Assembly (NCBI RefSeq): GCF_003363135.1
Contig: NZ_QRBB01000001.1
Coordinates: forward strand, 248,001-312,000
Direction: 5' to 3'
DNA from: Alteriqipengyuania lutimaris
Lineage (GTDB): Bacteria; Pseudomonadota; Alphaproteobacteria; Sphingomonadales; Sphingomonadaceae
DNA length: 64,000 bases
A model generated the notes under the pieces. The model saw only the letters and a program-made list of their open reading frames with translations. It did no database searches and was not told the origin of the DNA. Numbering within the stretch: position 1 is the stretch's first letter; the number at the start of each line of letters is the position of its first letter. This document shows, in pieces, positions 1-12,486 of the stretch. Both the position numbers and the translations under genes were made by a program.

Positions 1-2
1 GC

Positions 3-188
3 GCGCCGGTCTCGATCGAGGCGGCGGGGCTTTACTCGGGTGTTGCCGCCGGGGCTCTGGGCAGCTTCGCCTGCGGCCTGTCTTGCCCGATCGACGATAT
101 GGTCCATCTCGGCCTGTGGCATGTCGCGCCGATCCCGCTCGCCGGGCTGGCGGGTCGGCTGATCCTCCCTCGCCTCATCCGGTGGTGA
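3..188 (+). CDS. C-terminal end of an NrsF/DUF1109-type anti-sigma protein (partial)
   Basis: Only the last 61 codons are in the window, and the start lies upstream. The readable tail has an alternating Gly/Ala-rich hydrophobic pattern ending LILPRLIRW, with the short motif GLSCPIDDM. This is the form of the last two membrane helices of NrsF (DUF1109), a six-helix protein that holds an ECF sigma factor at the inner membrane in alphaproteobacteria. The match rests on a short fragment. It could be another small polytopic membrane protein. It converges on the transporter gene on the other strand with a 4-base gap. Confidence 0.5.
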   Translation, partial: APVSIEAAGLYSGVAAGALGSFACGLSCPIDDMVHLGLWHVAPIPLAGLAGRLILPRLIRW

Positions 189-192
189 AAGT

Positions 193-1200
193 CTAGAGCC
201 ACTTCAATCGTTTGAAGATCGTCAGCAGCACCACGATGATCGCGATGCAGACCGCGGCAACCCACCAGAAGGCGTCACTGTCGTTCACCCCGGGCATCCC
301 GCCGACATTGATGCCGAGCAGCCCGGTGAGGAAGCCCAGCGGCAGGAAGATGCCCGCGACGATGGTGAGCATGTAGGTCGCGCGTTCGTTGCTCGCGAGC
401 GCGCGGGCGCGCAGCTCGTCCATCAGCACCACCGCGCTTTCCTTGCTGACGTCGATATCGTCGAGATAGCGGCGCAGGCGGTCGATCGTCTCGGCGATCT
501 CGCGCCGGTCGTGCTCCTCGAACCAGGGCGGCGCGTCGCGGCTGATGGCCTCGAGCGCGACATGCTGGGGCCCCATGTGGCGTTGCAGGCCAAGGCAATT
601 GCGCCGGATGGTGGCGATCTTCTGGAGCATTTCCTCGGGATCGTCGTCCATGTCCTGCGCTTCCAGCTCGTCGATATGGTCGTTCATATCGACGATCGAG
701 GCGTTCATCCGCGCCACCATCGCCTCGGTCAGCGCGGTAACGATCGCACCCACGTCGCCCGGTCCCGCCCCGCGATCGATCCGGGCGAGGATCTGGCGCG
801 GCGTCTGCAGCGGATGGCGGCGCAGCGTGATCAGCCGCACGCCGTCGCTCCACACCTGCATGCTGATCATGTCCTCGGGCTCGGCTCCGGGGTTGAAGTT
901 GATCCCCCTGAGAGTCGCGACCAGCGTATTGCCCTCGCGGAAGGCGCGCGGGCGGGTCTCGTCGCTGGTCAGAAGTTCGGCGGTCGGTTCGGGAATGCCG
1001 AGCCGTTCCTGCAGCCATTCATAGACGCCGGGCGTGTTGCGACACAGGTGCAGCCACAGCACCTCCCCGCCAGCGCCCGCATCGCCCGGCTGCCAATGCT
1101 GGATCGCCGCCCAGTCGATCGGGCGGCCACCGCCATTGCCGTCGAGCACCCGTGCGAAAAGCAGCGGAGTGCCGGGTTCGGTATCGTTCAGTTCGGCCAT
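193..1200 (-). CDS. CorA/ZntB-family divalent cation transporter
   Basis: This inner-membrane pentameric channel family moves Mg2+, Zn2+ or related divalent cations. The 335-residue protein has the long acidic, helical N-terminal cytoplasmic domain and two C-terminal helices of the family. The pore signature before the loop reads GLLGINVGGMPG. GIN replaces the classic CorA GMN and is closer to ZntB-type members, so zinc or a broad range is as likely as magnesium. I start at the ATG that begins MAELND because a run of five G lies just upstream. An open frame extends 59 codons further, but those residues look like read-through of the neighbouring promoter region. It is divergent from the FadL-like gene. 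Confidence 0.85.
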   Translation of the reverse strand: MAELNDTEPGTPLLFARVLDGNGGGRPIDWAAIQHWQPGDAGAGGEVLWLHLCRNTPGVYEWLQERLGIPEPTAELLTSDETRPRAFREGNTLVATLRGINFNPGAEPEDMISMQVWSDGVRLITLRRHPLQTPRQILARIDRGAGPGDVGAIVTALTEAMVARMNASIVDMNDHIDELEAQDMDDDPEEMLQKIATIRRNCLGLQRHMGPQHVALEAISRDAPPWFEEHDRREIAETIDRLRRYLDDIDVSKESAVVLMDELRARALASNERATYMLTIVAGIFLPLGFLTGLLGINVGGMPGVNDSDAFWWVAAVCIAIIVVLLTIFKRLKWL

Positions 1201-1369
1201 CGCCCCCATCTGGTCTAAAGTGTCGCCAATAGACAATACCCGAGTACGGAACGCCGATCCTGCGGCAGACCCGTCTCTCGGAACGAGGAAAACTCGAAAT
1301 TTACTATTGCAGCTCTGATCGTGTTGGCGTTTCAGGGCCGAAAGATTCCGGTAGGACACAGAAAGCATC

Positions 1370-2674
1370 ATGACCAAATTCCTCGTTCACGGCCTGCGTG
1401 CCGCATCGGCGCTCGCGCTTGTCGGGGCTGCCAGCCCGAGCCTTGCCGGAGGCTTTCTCATCAACGAACAGTCGACCACCGCCACCGGCCGCGCGCTGTC
1501 CGGCGCAGCCGTGGCCGCCGATGGCCCGGGCGCAATTTTCTTCAATCCCGCCATCATGACCGAGCTCGAAGGCATTCAGCTCGAAGCGGGCGGCCAGATA
1601 CTGCTGGCCAAGGCAGAGCAGATCGATCGCGGCAGCACGCGGACCATTCCCGGCTTGCCCGTCACGGCGCCGGTCGGAGGCAATGGCGGTGGCAATCCAT
1701 TTCCCCAGCCGCTGCTCGTGCCCAATGCATCCGCCAGCGTGCAGGTGAGCGACCGCGTGTGGCTGGGCGTCAGCGTCAATGGCCCATTCGGCCTGATCAG
1801 CGATTACGACGAGGGGTTTTTCGGCCGTTACGACGCCGACCGCTCGAAGCTCTTCACGCTCAACGTACAGCCGAGTGCGGCGGTCAAGCTGTCCGACAAC
1901 GTCTCGATCGGTGCCGGTCTCGACGTCCAATATGCCGATGTCGAACTGACCAACGCCCTGCCCAATCTTGCCCCGGGGTCGCCGGACGGACTGCTCGACG
2001 TGCAGGGCGACGATATCTCGTTCGGCTGGAATGCCGGGGCTACGGTCACCTTCGCTCCGGTTCGCTTCGGCGTCCATTACCGGTCGCAGATCAAGCACGA
2101 TCTGGAAGGAACGCTCGAGATTTCCGGCCTCGGCGGACCACTTGCCGCGAACAACCGCACGGACGACGCGTCGGCGCCGCTCGACCTGCCCGATATCGCG
2201 ACGGTCAGCATGCAGATCGGCATCGACACGCCCTACCGTTTCTACGCGACGTGGCGTCATTACGGCTGGAGCAGCTTCGAAGAGGTCCGGGTTCAACCCG
2301 CGACCGGTCCCGCATTGGTGGACGAGCAGGATTATCGCGATACGTGGTCTATGGCGCTCGGTGCCGATTACGACGTCTCGGACAAGCTGACCGTGCGCGC
2401 CGGGACCATGTTCGACCAGACCCCTGTGACCGACGAGCACCGCGGTTTTCGCATCCCCGATGGCGATCGCACCTGGCTGTCTGCCGGAGCCAGCTACGAC
2501 CTCGGCCATTTCACCGCCAATCTCTCCTACGCGCATGTGTGGGTCGCCAGCGCCAGTGTCGATGTGACCGAGACGGTCTATGCCGGCTCGCCCGCAGCGA
2601 TCGACATCCGCCGGCTCGCCCGATCGACCGGGTCGGTCAATATCCTCGCTGCATCGATCGCCAGCCGCTTCTGA
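1370..2674 (+). CDS. FadL/OmpP1-family outer membrane transport protein
   Basis: This is an outer-membrane beta-barrel of the FadL family, which carries long-chain fatty acids or other hydrophobic compounds by diffusion. The 434 residues start with a signal peptide (about residues 1-26, ending SLAGG). The FadL N-terminus follows, with [20 protein letters not shown] and the NPA motif characteristic of the hatch and first strand. The rest shows alternating amphipathic strands and ends in aromatic SRF, as expected for a barrel recognised by the Bam machinery. The substrate cannot be told from sequence. It precedes ispG by 37 bases, so the two may share a transcript, but there is no metabolic link. 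Confidence 0.9.
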   Translation: MTKFLVHGLRAASALALVGAASPSLAGGFLINEQSTTATGRALSGAAVAADGPGAIFFNPAIMTELEGIQLEAGGQILLAKAEQIDRGSTRTIPGLPVTAPVGGNGGGNPFPQPLLVPNASASVQVSDRVWLGVSVNGPFGLISDYDEGFFGRYDADRSKLFTLNVQPSAAVKLSDNVSIGAGLDVQYADVELTNALPNLAPGSPDGLLDVQGDDISFGWNAGATVTFAPVRFGVHYRSQIKHDLEGTLEISGLGGPLAANNRTDDASAPLDLPDIATVSMQIGIDTPYRFYATWRHYGWSSFEEVRVQPATGPALVDEQDYRDTWSMALGADYDVSDKLTVRAGTMFDQTPVTDEHRGFRIPDGDRTWLSAGASYDLGHFTANLSYAHVWVASASVDVTETVYAGSPAAIDIRRLARSTGSVNILAASIASRF

Positions 2675-2711
2675 CCTTTCGCTTGTAACCTTCAGACCCT
2701 ATAACGGGGTC

Positions 2712-3860
2712 ATGTCGGTACGCCCCTGGAGAGACATCGAACGCCGCCAGTCGCGGCAGATCATGGTCGGTTCGGTCCCGGTCGGCGGCGATGCGCCGAT
2801 TTCGGTCCAGACCATGACCAACACCCCGACCGAGGATGTGGGCGCCACGCTCGACCAGATCCGGCGGTGCGAGGATGCGGGCGCGGACATTATCCGAGTC
2901 TCCTGCCCGACCGAGGAAGCGACGCGGCATTTCGACAAGATCACCCGCGCGGCGAATGTGCCGATCGTTGCGGACATCCATTTCCACTACAAGCGCGCGC
3001 TCGAAGCGGCCGACAAGGGCGCGGCGTGCCTTCGGATCAATCCGGGCAATATCGGCTCCAGCGAGCGGGTGGCCGAGGTCGTGCGCGCGGCTAAAGCCAA
3101 CGGCTGTGCGATCCGCATCGGCGTGAACGCGGGCAGCCTCGAGAAGGATCTGCTCGAGAAATACGGCGAGCCCTGCCCCGAGGCGCTGATCGAAAGCGCG
3201 CTCGACCATATCAAGCTGCTGCAGGACCACGACTTCCACGAGTACAAGGTGGCGGTGAAGGCCTCCGATGTGTTCCTCGCGGTCGCGGCCTATCACGGCC
3301 TGGCCGACGCGGTGGACTGCCCGCTGCATCTCGGCATCACCGAGGCGGGTGGGCTGATCGGTGGGACGGTGAAGTCCTCGATCGGCATGGGCAGCCTGCT
3401 GTGGGCGGGGATCGGCGACACGATCCGCGTCTCGCTCTCTGCCGAGCCCGAGCAGGAAGTGCGCGTCGGCTACGAAATGCTCAAGGCGCTCGGCCTGCGC
3501 ACCCGCGGTGTCCGCGTCGTCTCCTGCCCCAGCTGCTCGCGCCAGGGCTTCGACGTGATCCGCACGGTGGAGGCGCTGGAGAAGCGGCTTGAGCACATCA
3601 AGACGCCGATGAGCCTCTCGGTCCTCGGCTGCGTCGTGAACGGCCCGGGCGAAGCGCGCGAGACCGATATCGGCATCACCGGCGGCGGCAAGGGCAAGCA
3701 CATGGTGTACCTCTCAGGCGTGACCGACCACCACGTCGAAGACGAGAGCATGCTCGACCACATCGTACGGCTGGTGGAAGAGAAAGCCGCGAAGATCGAG
3801 GCGGGCGAGGCGACCGCCTTCGATCCGCATGCCGCGGCCGAGGCCGTAGCGGCGGAGTGA
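2712..3860 (+). CDS. ispG: 4-hydroxy-3-methylbut-2-enyl diphosphate synthase
   Basis: IspG (GcpE) catalyses the penultimate step of the non-mevalonate (MEP) isoprenoid pathway, reductive ring opening of MEcPP to HMBPP with a [4Fe-4S] cluster. The 382-residue product has the N-terminal TIM barrel ([13 protein letters not shown] near the start) and the C-terminal cluster domain. The latter carries Cys in [13 protein letters not shown] and CVVNGPGEA, which supply the Fe-S ligands. The start is the ATG of MSVRPWRDI. An in-frame extension upstream overlaps the FadL gene and has no family similarity. The stop overlaps the GTG of the next gene (GTGA), suggesting translational coupling. Confidence 0.97.
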   Translation: MSVRPWRDIERRQSRQIMVGSVPVGGDAPISVQTMTNTPTEDVGATLDQIRRCEDAGADIIRVSCPTEEATRHFDKITRAANVPIVADIHFHYKRALEAADKGAACLRINPGNIGSSERVAEVVRAAKANGCAIRIGVNAGSLEKDLLEKYGEPCPEALIESALDHIKLLQDHDFHEYKVAVKASDVFLAVAAYHGLADAVDCPLHLGITEAGGLIGGTVKSSIGMGSLLWAGIGDTIRVSLSAEPEQEVRVGYEMLKALGLRTRGVRVVSCPSCSRQGFDVIRTVEALEKRLEHIKTPMSLSVLGCVVNGPGEARETDIGITGGGKGKHMVYLSGVTDHHVEDESMLDHIVRLVEEKAAKIEAGEATAFDPHAAAEAVAAE

Positions 3861-4246
3861 CCCAGTTGGACTGGCTGACCGCGATACCGCTCTGGACGAT
3901 ATTGGCGGTATGGCTGGGATCGATCGTTATTCTCGGCATTCGTCGCACCCCGATCATGCCCCGTCATGACGGGGAGCCACTGCCGGCTTTTCAGCGTGGC
4001 CTGGTCGACACGCTGGCGTGGCTCGTCTTCGCCCTTGGGCCCTGCGTCACCGTCGTCCGGGTGACATTCGGCCCCGCAATGCTTGGCCATCCCGGCTTCG
4101 CTTTCATGAGTGCCCTGGCCATCATGTGCATGATGCCGGGTCTCGGCGGGCTCCTTCAGCACCTCATCTCAGCGCGCATGCCTGCGCCGCCGCCGCCCGG
4201 TTTCACGGTCGAGGGGGCGACGCTCAATGGAAAGCCGCTCGACTAG
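3857..4246 (+). CDS. Small membrane protein of unknown function
   Basis: I do not recognise a family. The 129-residue product has three likely membrane segments: about residues 8-27 ([19 protein letters not shown]), 48-68 ([13 protein letters not shown]) and 78-105. Its hydrophilic C-terminus is proline-rich (MPAPPPPGF). The start is a GTG overlapping the ispG stop by four bases, so it is probably translated together with ispG. The next gene starts three bases after its stop. This tight spacing is the main evidence that it is real. Confidence 0.7.
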   Translation: MTQLDWLTAIPLWTILAVWLGSIVILGIRRTPIMPRHDGEPLPAFQRGLVDTLAWLVFALGPCVTVVRVTFGPAMLGHPGFAFMSALAIMCMMPGLGGLLQHLISARMPAPPPPGFTVEGATLNGKPLD

Positions 4247-4249
4247 AAC

Positions 4250-5176
4250 GTGCTCCACGTCGTCCACCACGTCGATTACATGGCCCCACGCCCAGAGCGC
4301 GGCACGTTCAAGTTCGACAAGTATTACCTCGTGATGGAAGCGCTGCGCGAAAGCGGCGAGGCGATCACCGAACACGCGCCCGAGCCCTGCCCTCGCGAAT
4401 GGCTCGAGGCGGTGCATTGCCCCGACTACGTCGAGCAGGTCTTCACCGCCACCGTTCCGCGCGAGAAGGAGCGGCGGATCGGCTTTCCCGTCACGCCGCA
4501 TATCGCCAGCAGGGTGCGCCATACCAATGGCGGCACGTGGCTCGCTGCGCAGCTCGCGATGGAGCACGGCTATGCCGCCAACAGCGCGGCGGGCAGCCAC
4601 CACGCGCTTTACGATACCGGCGCGGGTTTCTGCGTGTTCAACGATCTGGCGGTGTGCGCCAACCGGCTGATTGCCGAAGGTGACGCACGCCGCGTGCTGA
4701 TCGTCGACTGCGATGTCCACCAGGGCGACGGCACTGCGAGCCTCACCGCCGGGCGCGACGAGATCTTCACGCTCTCTATCCATGCGGAGAAGAATTTCCC
4801 GGTCAGGAAGGCCCGCTCGACACTCGACATCGCGCTTCGCGACGGGACCGACGACGAAGGCTATCTGGCGGTGCTCGACCAGCACCTGCCACGTGCGCTC
4901 GACGAATTCGAGCCCGATATCGTGCTCTACCAGGCAGGCGTCGATCCGCACGAACGCGACAAGCTGGGCCGGCTGGCGCTGACCGACGATGGGTTGGAGC
5001 GGCGCGACCGCTTCGTGATTTCAGAGGCCCGCCGGCGCGGCCTGCCCGTCGCCAGCGCCCTCGGCGGAGGCTATGGCGAGGACCAGCGCGAGGTGGCGGG
5101 GCGCCACGCGCGCTCGATGCTCGCGATGGCGCGGGAGAACGCAGCCGCCCCGTCCTCAAGAACGCAAACCGCCTGA
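4250..5176 (+). CDS. Histone deacetylase-like zinc hydrolase
   Basis: This member of the arginase/deacetylase superfamily is related to bacterial acetylpolyamine amidohydrolases and acetoin-utilisation-type deacetylases. It removes acyl groups from an amine or lysine using Zn2+. The visible signatures are [20 protein letters not shown] (charge-relay His pair and substrate channel), [10 protein letters not shown] (two zinc ligands), DPHERDKLG and the final GGGY with its catalytic Tyr. The 308 residues are a normal length. It starts at a GTG three bases after the preceding gene, so it probably belongs to the ispG transcript. The natural substrate is unknown. Confidence 0.9.
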   Translation: MLHVVHHVDYMAPRPERGTFKFDKYYLVMEALRESGEAITEHAPEPCPREWLEAVHCPDYVEQVFTATVPREKERRIGFPVTPHIASRVRHTNGGTWLAAQLAMEHGYAANSAAGSHHALYDTGAGFCVFNDLAVCANRLIAEGDARRVLIVDCDVHQGDGTASLTAGRDEIFTLSIHAEKNFPVRKARSTLDIALRDGTDDEGYLAVLDQHLPRALDEFEPDIVLYQAGVDPHERDKLGRLALTDDGLERRDRFVISEARRRGLPVASALGGGYGEDQREVAGRHARSMLAMARENAAAPSSRTQTA

Positions 5177-5221
5177 TTTACGACCGGCGGCGTCCGCCAC
5201 CGGCGTGATCCACACGTCCGG

Positions 5222-5743
5222 TCAGAAATAGATATCGATATAGTCGGTCAGTTCGTCGCACCATTCGAACTCGCGCAGCCGGTAGTATTGCCGGTTGCCC
5301 GTGACCGCGAAGTGCCAAGGCTTGTCGGCCCGGCAGTTCCGTCCGGCATCGGGCGCCCCGCGGATCGACACCACGCCGTCGAGCGTGAAATAGCCTTGGC
5401 CGATCTCCAGTATCTGCCCTTCGACAAGGACCTGCTCTCCCCCCGGGCCGGACTGTCGGCCTGAAAGCCACCAGACGCCGCGCCGGTCCGGATAGACCGA
5501 GACCGGGCCCCGATCGTCCCACCCGATCCATTGCAGGGTCATCCCGCTCGAACCCAGCAGGCGATCCGCATCGGCCTGGCTGAGGATGCGCGTTTCCCGG
5601 AGCGGTTCGGGAGCGGCAGGGGCGGGCGGCGCAACGACAGCCGGTGCAGAGACGGAGGTGCCCGTATCGGGCGCCCCATGGTCCGCCACGCACCCGCCCA
5701 AGGCGAGCGCCATCGTCAAACCCATCAAGGCAATCTGTCGCAT
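5222..5743 (-). CDS. Putative lipoprotein of unknown function
   Basis: This 173-residue exported protein has a type II signal peptide (MRQIALMGLTMALALGGCVA) and a probable lipidated Cys in the lipobox LGGC. An Ala/Pro-rich linker follows, then a globular part with many Trp and Tyr residues that ends LTDYIDIYF. I do not recognise the family. I chose the ATG at the signal peptide because a run of six G sits just upstream. The frame stays open 15 codons further without a signal sequence. It is divergent from the L,D-transpeptidase-like gene, with about 67 bases between the starts. Confidence 0.7.
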   Translation of the reverse strand: MRQIALMGLTMALALGGCVADHGAPDTGTSVSAPAVVAPPAPAAPEPLRETRILSQADADRLLGSSGMTLQWIGWDDRGPVSVYPDRRGVWWLSGRQSGPGGEQVLVEGQILEIGQGYFTLDGVVSIRGAPDAGRNCRADKPWHFAVTGNRQYYRLREFEWCDELTDYIDIYF

Positions 5744-5810
5744 TCCGGAACCCCCCTGTCGCCCGGGCCGTAATTCAGCTTCAAGCATTCATTCAGCTCG
5801 GTTATATCAC

Positions 5811-6560
5811 ATGTCGAATATGAAACGTCGCGAACTTATCAAGACGGGCCTCGGCACCGGCATCGCGCTGGGCGCGGCGGCGAGCCTGCCGAGCCGGGTC
5901 TTTGCCCAGCCCATGGCGGGCAATCCGCGCGACCGCGAGCTGTTCGCGATCGCCAAGCGCGAGCTCGACAAGGCGGGCGACGTCATCTGGCGCAAGGACA
6001 TCGTCGGGATCGCCGATTTCGGCCTCCACTCGGCCGAGCGGCGGTTCCACTTCGTGAACCTCGACCGGCAGGAAGTAAAAAGCTTCCACGTCAGCCATGG
6101 GACCGGATCGGACCCGGAGCACGACGGCTGGCTCAATACGTTCTCCAATGTCGAAGGCTCCAACGCGACCAGCCGCGGCGCCTATGTGACATGGGAATGG
6201 TACACGGGGCAGTTCGGCACTTCGGTGCGGCTGGGCGGGCTCGACCCGACCAACAATCATGCCCTGCAGCGCTACATCGTCATGCACCGCGCCACCTATG
6301 CCGAACCGTCGCATGTCGAGCGCTGGGGCCGGCTGGGCCGGTCGAACGGCTGCTTCGCGCTGGGCGAGGAGCAGTTCAAGATCGCGCTGCTGAATCTCTC
6401 GGGCGGACGACTGCTCTACGCCGAAGCGCTGGGTCTCAAGGAAGACGGCACGCAGGCCTATCCGCCGCAGGCGATCGTTGGCGAGCCGGAGAACGGCTAT
6501 CACATCCTGCGCCAGCCGCAGCAGGGCACGTTCGAGCAGACCAACCCGGGCGTTTACTAG
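5811..6560 (+). CDS. Murein L,D-transpeptidase catalytic domain protein (YkuD_2 type)
   Basis: This 249-residue exported protein has the catalytic-domain signatures of the YkuD_2 (Pfam PF13645) group. A conserved His lies in KSFHVSHGTG and the nucleophile Cys in GRSNGCFALG. These enzymes form or exchange 3-3 cross-links in peptidoglycan, or attach proteins to it. The N-terminus MSNMKRRELIKTGLGTG carries an RR pair before a hydrophobic stretch ending VFAQ, so export may be by Tat rather than Sec. I start at the ATG of MSNMKRR. Longer open-frame sequence lies on top of the divergent lipoprotein gene. Confidence 0.88.
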   Translation: MSNMKRRELIKTGLGTGIALGAAASLPSRVFAQPMAGNPRDRELFAIAKRELDKAGDVIWRKDIVGIADFGLHSAERRFHFVNLDRQEVKSFHVSHGTGSDPEHDGWLNTFSNVEGSNATSRGAYVTWEWYTGQFGTSVRLGGLDPTNNHALQRYIVMHRATYAEPSHVERWGRLGRSNGCFALGEEQFKIALLNLSGGRLLYAEALGLKEDGTQAYPPQAIVGEPENGYHILRQPQQGTFEQTNPGVY

Positions 6561-6564
6561 GGCA

Positions 6565-7053
6565 ATGCCCTACCGACCGAGCTTCGATCGCGGGCATTTG
6601 TGGCCTCCGATTGCAGCCATGATCCCCGCGAGTGGATGCGCTGCCATTTTCGTTGCGCTTTCGGTATGGCCGGTAGCGCTTCTGGAACCCCTGTTAAAGG
6701 GTGCGACCCCTTTGGTTCCGCTGCCGGGATCACCTGGCGAGATTGCTGGGTTCGCAATGACGGCGGGCATGGTGCTGATGGCGACTGCCATAATCGCCTT
6801 CGTCACGATTGCGGCCGCGCTGCTGGTCGTGGGCGTGCCTACCGCATTGGTGATCGGTAAGCACATCGGTCACCCCGCCTCGCTGGTCCCCGCCATGCTA
6901 GCCGCAACGCTGGCCTTCTGGCTTGCGTTTGGCAGGACGGGGTCACTGACCGAGCAGCCGTATGTGTTGGCGCTAGGCCTTTGGTGTGCTTTCGGTTCGG
7001 CGATGATCTATCGTCATTTTCTCATCCGCTTTCGCGAAGAGATATTCGAGTAG
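6565..7053 (+). CDS. Four-helix membrane protein of unknown function
   Basis: I do not recognise this 162-residue protein. It has four evident membrane segments (about residues 18-40, 55-82, 92-112 and 120-140) and ends in a basic and acidic tail, FLIRFREEIFE. It starts four bases after the L,D-transpeptidase-like gene and is probably co-transcribed with it. A downstream ATG (MIPASG) 18 codons in is an alternative start. Its stop is 11 bases from the stop of the convergent L,D-transpeptidase, so it lies between two peptidoglycan enzymes. Confidence 0.65.
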   Translation: MPYRPSFDRGHLWPPIAAMIPASGCAAIFVALSVWPVALLEPLLKGATPLVPLPGSPGEIAGFAMTAGMVLMATAIIAFVTIAAALLVVGVPTALVIGKHIGHPASLVPAMLAATLAFWLAFGRTGSLTEQPYVLALGLWCAFGSAMIYRHFLIRFREEIFE

Positions 7054-7064
7054 ATCGTCCCAGT

Positions 7065-8450
7065 TCACGCAATATCGCGCGGGTCGTTTACGATCTCGAT
7101 GATTTCCTCGTCGGTCACGCGGCTGCGGTTGGCCTTGCGCGGTGCTTCGAACGACGCGAGCACAGCGCCGTCGCGTTCGTAGATGTCGTTGAAGGTCGTC
7201 ATCTTGCCGTCGATGTTCGTCGCCATCGTGAAATAGGTGATGTAGGCGGGCATCTTGGAATTGAAGCCGACCCGCGTGTACTCGCCGCTGGCGAGGATTT
7301 CGGTCGCTTCGTCCGCGGTAATCCCGGCCTGCAGGATGGCGAGCGTGAAGGCGAGTTCGGTCGCGCGCTCGGTCCGGATGCAGCCGTGGCTGAGCGCCCG
7401 GTTCGCCTGTCCGAAGAGATTGCGCGACGGCGTGTCGTGGAAAAAGATCGCATGGCGGTTGGGCATGTCGAGCTTCATCCGGCCCAGCGCATTGCCCTCG
7501 CCTGGGCCCTGCACGACCGAAATCCAGCCATTGGCCCCGCGGGTGGCGGTGTAGCCCTTCGATTTCGCCCAGCCCGGATTGGCGAGCACGCGCGCGCCCA
7601 GCCCTTCGCCCTGCACGATCGACTGCGGGACGGTCCAGTTGGGGTTGAGGATCACGCCTTCGACCTGCTCGGCCAGCTGCGGCGTTGCGGTCCGCCCGGG
7701 CTTGCCCACGATCGTGCGGTAGGTCCGCATGATCTTGTCGTTGACCGTCAGGCGCAGCTGATACTCGGGCACGTTGGTGATGAGGTATTGCTTGCCAAGA
7801 TCGCGCGGCAGCCACCGCCAGCGGTCCATGTTCGCCTGGATCAGCTTGTAACGCTTGGAGCCCGGCTGGGCCTTGGCGAGTTCATTGCGCAGCGCTTCGT
7901 AATCGGGATGAAGCGGGGCCACACTCTGGAGCGCGCCCATGATGTCACCGTCGGCCAGCGCCTGCTTGAGGATGGTCCCGCTGCGATAGCGATCGGCGTC
8001 CGGGTCCATCACGAACCACTGCTTGCGCGCGTCCATCGGAGTGCGACCGTCGCGCATGTCCTCGACCAGCCAGACGAAGCGCTGGCTCGCTTCTTCGTCG
8101 AGCATCGCCCCCGCGCCGCCGGCGATGGCCGCACGGAGCCCCGGCAGATCGTAATCGACGGGGAAGAGCCCCTCGGCCCCGATACCCTCGATCACGGCAG
8201 CCAGAGCTTCGGCCTGGCCGACCGTCCACTGCTGCACGACGGGGTCGAACTGCTGCACCACCGGCTCGCGAACCATCTCGACCGGCCCGCTCATGCTCGA
8301 GCTTACCGCGTCGTCGGCCTCGGGAGCATCCTCACGCGGTTCCTGCTCGCCCGGCAAGAGGTTGGCCGGCGCATTCTGAGCGACCAGCGATGCGGGCACC
8401 GCGAGCGCGGTACCTGCGAGTAGGGCAAACGGGAAAGCAAGCTTTTTCAT
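7065..8450 (-). CDS. L,D-transpeptidase (YcbB/LdtD-like), exported
   Basis: This 461-residue cell-wall enzyme has an N-terminal signal peptide (MKKLAFPFALLAGTALAVPA), a long helical region with a peptidoglycan-binding-like stretch, and a C-terminal YkuD catalytic domain. The catalytic motif is ALSHGCIRTE, where Cys is the acyl-enzyme nucleophile and His and Arg complete the site. An upstream His lies in IFFHDTPSRNLFG. It should make 3-3 cross-links between meso-diaminopimelate residues, resistant to most beta-lactams other than carbapenems. The start is the ATG of MKKLAF. Open frame upstream lacks a signal sequence. It is unrelated at sequence level to the YkuD_2 gene 1.5 kb away. Confidence 0.92.
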   Translation of the reverse strand: MKKLAFPFALLAGTALAVPASLVAQNAPANLLPGEQEPREDAPEADDAVSSSMSGPVEMVREPVVQQFDPVVQQWTVGQAEALAAVIEGIGAEGLFPVDYDLPGLRAAIAGGAGAMLDEEASQRFVWLVEDMRDGRTPMDARKQWFVMDPDADRYRSGTILKQALADGDIMGALQSVAPLHPDYEALRNELAKAQPGSKRYKLIQANMDRWRWLPRDLGKQYLITNVPEYQLRLTVNDKIMRTYRTIVGKPGRTATPQLAEQVEGVILNPNWTVPQSIVQGEGLGARVLANPGWAKSKGYTATRGANGWISVVQGPGEGNALGRMKLDMPNRHAIFFHDTPSRNLFGQANRALSHGCIRTERATELAFTLAILQAGITADEATEILASGEYTRVGFNSKMPAYITYFTMATNIDGKMTTFNDIYERDGAVLASFEAPRKANRSRVTDEEIIEIVNDPRDIA

Positions 8451-8630
8451 AACGATCGTAGGATCCTGTTGTCGATCACGCAGCGAAGATAGGCGCTCAT
8501 TCAGACGGACGCATTTGTCGTCAATTTGTGCCCGATCATCAAGGCGCAAGGCTTTATCCAGCCTGAATTGGCGACCATCTGCGGCGAAAGAGTGACGCTT
8601 GCCGTGCGCGTGGGCTAATGCGGCCCCGAC

Positions 8631-9539
8631 ATGCGCCAGGCCGACACGCTCGCTCCTTTCCTGATCGCGCTTGCTGGCGTCGCCATGCTGTCGCTCATGG
8701 ACGCCTTCATGAAGGAGGCCGCTCTTGCTGTCGGCGCTTTTTCCGCTGCGCTCCTACGCGCCGTGATCGCAACCGCGATCGCCGCACCCTTGTGGCTCGC
8801 GCGGCGCACCCCTTGGCCCGACGCCGCAACCTTGCGGCTCCACGTGCTGCGCGGGGTGTGTTCGGCTCTGATGGGCCTCACCTTCTTCTATGCGCTGACC
8901 AAGCTGCCGATTGCCGAAACGATCGCGATCTCCTTCGTCGCACCGCTGATCGCACTTTATCTCGCCGCCATCCTGCTTGGGGAACGCGTGAGCCGCCGCG
9001 CGGTCCTCGCCTCGCTGGTCAGCTTTGCGGGCACACTGGTCATCGTAGGCGCGCGGCTGGGCCGGGGACGTATGAATGACGATGCGTGGCTGGGCCTCGC
9101 CGCGATCCTGACCTCGACCGTGCTCTACGCGCTCAACTTCATCATCATCCGCCAGCAATCGCAGCGGGCCGGGCCGCTCGAAGTCGCGGCGTTCCACGGC
9201 GGCGTATCAGCCCTGGTCCTGGGCGTGGCGGCCCCGTGGTTCTTCGTCGCCCCTCCCCTATCGATCCAGCCGGACCTGCTGGCTGCCGGCGCGCTGACCG
9301 TAGGCGGCGCGATGGCGATCGCCTGGGCCTATGCGCGCGCCGAAGCCCAGGCACTGCTGCCGGTCGAGTATTCGGGCTTCTGCTGGGCGGCGCTGTTCGG
9401 CTGGCTGTTCTTCGCCGAAAGCGTGAGCACGGGCACGCTGATCGGCGTCGTGCTGATCGTGATCGGAACCTATATCGCGGCCACCCGGGGCGATGCCCCG
9501 GCGCGCGCGGCGGGTGGGGCAGACACCGCCGCGCCCTGA
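8631..9539 (+). CDS. EamA/DMT-family transporter
   Basis: This 302-residue inner-membrane protein of the drug/metabolite transporter superfamily has about ten membrane helices in two EamA repeats (residues about 8-140 and 153-285). Typical family elements are LPIAETIAISFVAPLIALYL at the end of the first repeat and LPVEYSGFCWAALFGWLFF in the second. Members export amino acids, metabolites or drugs, and the substrate here is unknown. It stands alone on its strand between the L,D-transpeptidase (divergent) and acnA. Confidence 0.9.
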   Translation: MRQADTLAPFLIALAGVAMLSLMDAFMKEAALAVGAFSAALLRAVIATAIAAPLWLARRTPWPDAATLRLHVLRGVCSALMGLTFFYALTKLPIAETIAISFVAPLIALYLAAILLGERVSRRAVLASLVSFAGTLVIVGARLGRGRMNDDAWLGLAAILTSTVLYALNFIIIRQQSQRAGPLEVAAFHGGVSALVLGVAAPWFFVAPPLSIQPDLLAAGALTVGGAMAIAWAYARAEAQALLPVEYSGFCWAALFGWLFFAESVSTGTLIGVVLIVIGTYIAATRGDAPARAAGGADTAAP

Positions 9540-9663
9540 AACGCCGCTGCGAAACTTGATTTTCACGCCGTATCGCGCCAAGCGCGGCACATCTTGGCGG
9601 CCCACCCGTTCATCGGGTGAACAGGACGCACGCAGCAGCAATAACAGAAAGGACCGCCCCGCT

Positions 9664-12339
<2,676 letters not shown>

Positions 12340-12362
12340 GCGCATTCACGAACCGAACAGAG

Positions 12363-12397
12363 AAAAGGCCCGGTCGCGCGAAGCGATCGGGCCTTTT
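12363..12397 (+). terminator. Rho-independent terminator of acnA
   Basis: A 15-base GC-rich stem (AAAAGGCCCGGTCGC pairing with GCGATCGGGCCTTTT, one G-T wobble) has a five-base loop and ends in a T run. It begins 24 bases after the acnA stop. Confidence 0.85.
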
Positions 12398-12486
12398 TCT
12401 ATGAGCGGAATCGAAAGGGCGGTGGCTCCTGGCAGGCCGCCTCCGCCGAGGTCACAGCGTTTTTCGGCCTTGTGGCCGTGCGCCGA

